From DATAXP01 sp036272935 (GTDB lineage: Bacteria > Planctomycetota > Planctomycetia > Pirellulales > PNKZ01): 5,829 nt of DNA. Positions 5,335 to 5,829 of the stretch are shown here, in pieces. The stretch's first letter is position 1. The number at the start of each line of letters is the position of its first letter. The stretch spans positions 1-5,829 of the forward strand of contig DATAXP010000016.1 in the NCBI GenBank assembly GCA_036272935.1, written 5' to 3'. The notes under the pieces were generated by a model. It was not told where the DNA came from and made no database searches. It saw only the letters and a list, made by a program, of their open reading frames with translations. A program made the translations under genes and the position numbers.

Positions 5335-5660
5335 CCGCTAAGAGTTTACCAATTGGCACATCAACTCGTGACGAGAGTCTTTCACGAGTCGAAGAAGTTT
5401 CCAATCGAGGAGCGCTACTCGCTTACCGATCAGATTCGACGATCATCGCGAAGCGTGAGTGCCAACATTGCGGAGGGCTATTGCAAGCGGCAGTATCGAA
5501 ATGCATTTGTCAGTAAGTTGGCAGGCGCCGGTAGCGAAGGTGCCGAAACGCAAGGCTGGATCGACCATGGCAATCGCATCACAATGTGCGGGTTCTCCGG
5601 TCGCTAGCGTGTGAAGTCGAACGAATCGATAGTGAAACTACCTTGCCACTGAAGACGTCC
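5335..5660 (+). pseudogene. Four-helix-bundle protein (S23 rRNA IVP-like), frameshifted
   Basis: Codons from about 5335 read LPLRVYQLAHQLVTRVFHESKKFP, then EERYSLTDQIRRSSRSVSANIAEGY, KRQYRNAFVSKLAGAGSEGAETQ and WIDH. This is the core of the small four-helix-bundle family related to the 23S rRNA intervening-sequence protein: helix 1 with Q-x-AHQL, then LTDQIRRSSxSVxxNIAEG, then the E-x-ETQ-x-W(I/L)D helix. The upstream frame has TAA at 5329-5331, so the normal start is lost. TTG 5353 is the only remaining in-frame start. Past about 5576 the match moves to another frame, where ACEVERIDSETTLPLKTSVQT (roughly 5607-5670) resembles the final helix. Intact members are about 115-125 aa and their molecular role is unknown. 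The gene lies divergently next to the IS5 relic and has lower GC than the phosphatase gene. Confidence 0.65.
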
Positions 5661-5668
5661 GTGCAAAC

Positions 5669-5730
5669 AATGGCCGCCCAAATTTCTCAATGGAGTCGAG
5701 GCGGCGGTAAATCTTCGGCGGCCATTTTTT
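5669..5730 (+). terminator. Candidate hairpin and T-run after the four-helix-bundle relic
   Basis: AATGGCCGCC (5669-5678) and GGCGGCCATT (5717-5726) are perfect 10-bp complementary arms, and the second runs into T's up to 5730 (six in a row from 5725). The 38-base loop is long for an intrinsic terminator. The loop also holds GGCGGCGG (about 5700-5707), which could pair with the first arm instead. It probably ended transcription of the four-helix-bundle gene. Nothing else recognisable lies between 5730 and 5811. Confidence 0.4.
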
Positions 5731-5806
5731 CCTCCTCGGGACGGCTGACAAGTGTACGGCCAACCAATTTTCAGGCGATGAGAATGCTGGCACTAGCGCT
5801 GGCCGG

Positions 5807-5829
5807 CAAAGTTTGATGCGATTGCCCTG
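5807..5829 (+). mobile_element. ISAs1-type terminal repeat at the right window edge
   Basis: The last 23 bases (CAAAGTTTGATGCGATTGCCCTG) match the ISAs1 3' end at 115-137 in 19 of 23 positions and point the same way. In both, a TGA stop follows a Lys-hydrophobic codon pair (KF versus KV), as at the end of a transposase gene. The coding sequence just upstream (LALALAGKV) is not convincingly transposase, so this is either a very decayed copy or only the terminus. Its 3' limit coincides with the window edge. Confidence 0.45.

Noticed and set aside
1..5829. CRISPR array or tandem repeat array
   Set aside because: I looked for evenly spaced repeats of 20-40 bases and saw none. The only tandem signal is the pair of 11-bp repeats near 2488.

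Overview
This looks like a fragment of a planctomycete-type chromosome (possibly Pirellulales). The inference rests on an FHA-GAF-PP2C phosphatase, a tRNA without encoded CCA, an excisionase-like gene beside a tyrosine integrase, weak Shine-Dalgarno use, and IS5, ISAs1 and four-helix-bundle relics. No taxonomic search was possible, so the assignment is tentative.

Layout, left to right. (1) 1-137: the 3' end of an ISAs1-family insertion sequence, comprising the last 40 transposase codons and an outer terminal repeat. (2) 138-1288: accessory genes on the + strand. These are a broken unknown gene (about 138-509), an unknown 134-aa gene (523-927) and a GTG-started helix-turn-helix excisionase-like gene (938-1288). 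The first two share a similar C-terminal end. (3) 1266-2447: a tyrosine integrase on the - strand, convergent with the excisionase-like gene and overlapping it by 23 bp. The overlap is exactly a perfect hairpin running from stop codon to stop codon. (4) 2480-2556: an AT-rich control region with an inverted repeat around a TATAAT box and 11-bp-phased direct repeats. (5) 2556-2626: tRNA-Gln(CTG) on the - strand, with a good promoter at 2647-2675. The integrase lies directly downstream of the tRNA 3' end, as expected for an element integrated into that end. Region 138-2556 is therefore probably the int-proximal part of an integrated element.

(6) 2698-4533: the chromosomal side, with a candidate promoter and one intact 560-aa gene with FHA, GAF and SpoIIE/PP2C domains, presumably a signal-responsive serine/threonine phosphatase. 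(7) 4566-5829: a run of decayed genes. It holds the C-terminal part of a YoeB/Txe-type toxin (- strand), an IS5-family transposase with an internal deletion, frameshift and nonsense codon (- strand), a frameshifted four-helix-bundle (S23/IVP-like) gene (+ strand), a hairpin followed by a T-run, and an 18-bp sequence at the right edge resembling the ISAs1 terminus at the left edge.

The intact functional units are the integrase/excisionase pair, the tRNA and the phosphatase. I see no clear new defence or metabolic system. The most interesting local points are the palindromic int/xis overlap, the tRNA-int control region, the paired C-terminal tails of the two unknown accessory genes, and the YoeB relic hidden in a transposase reading frame.
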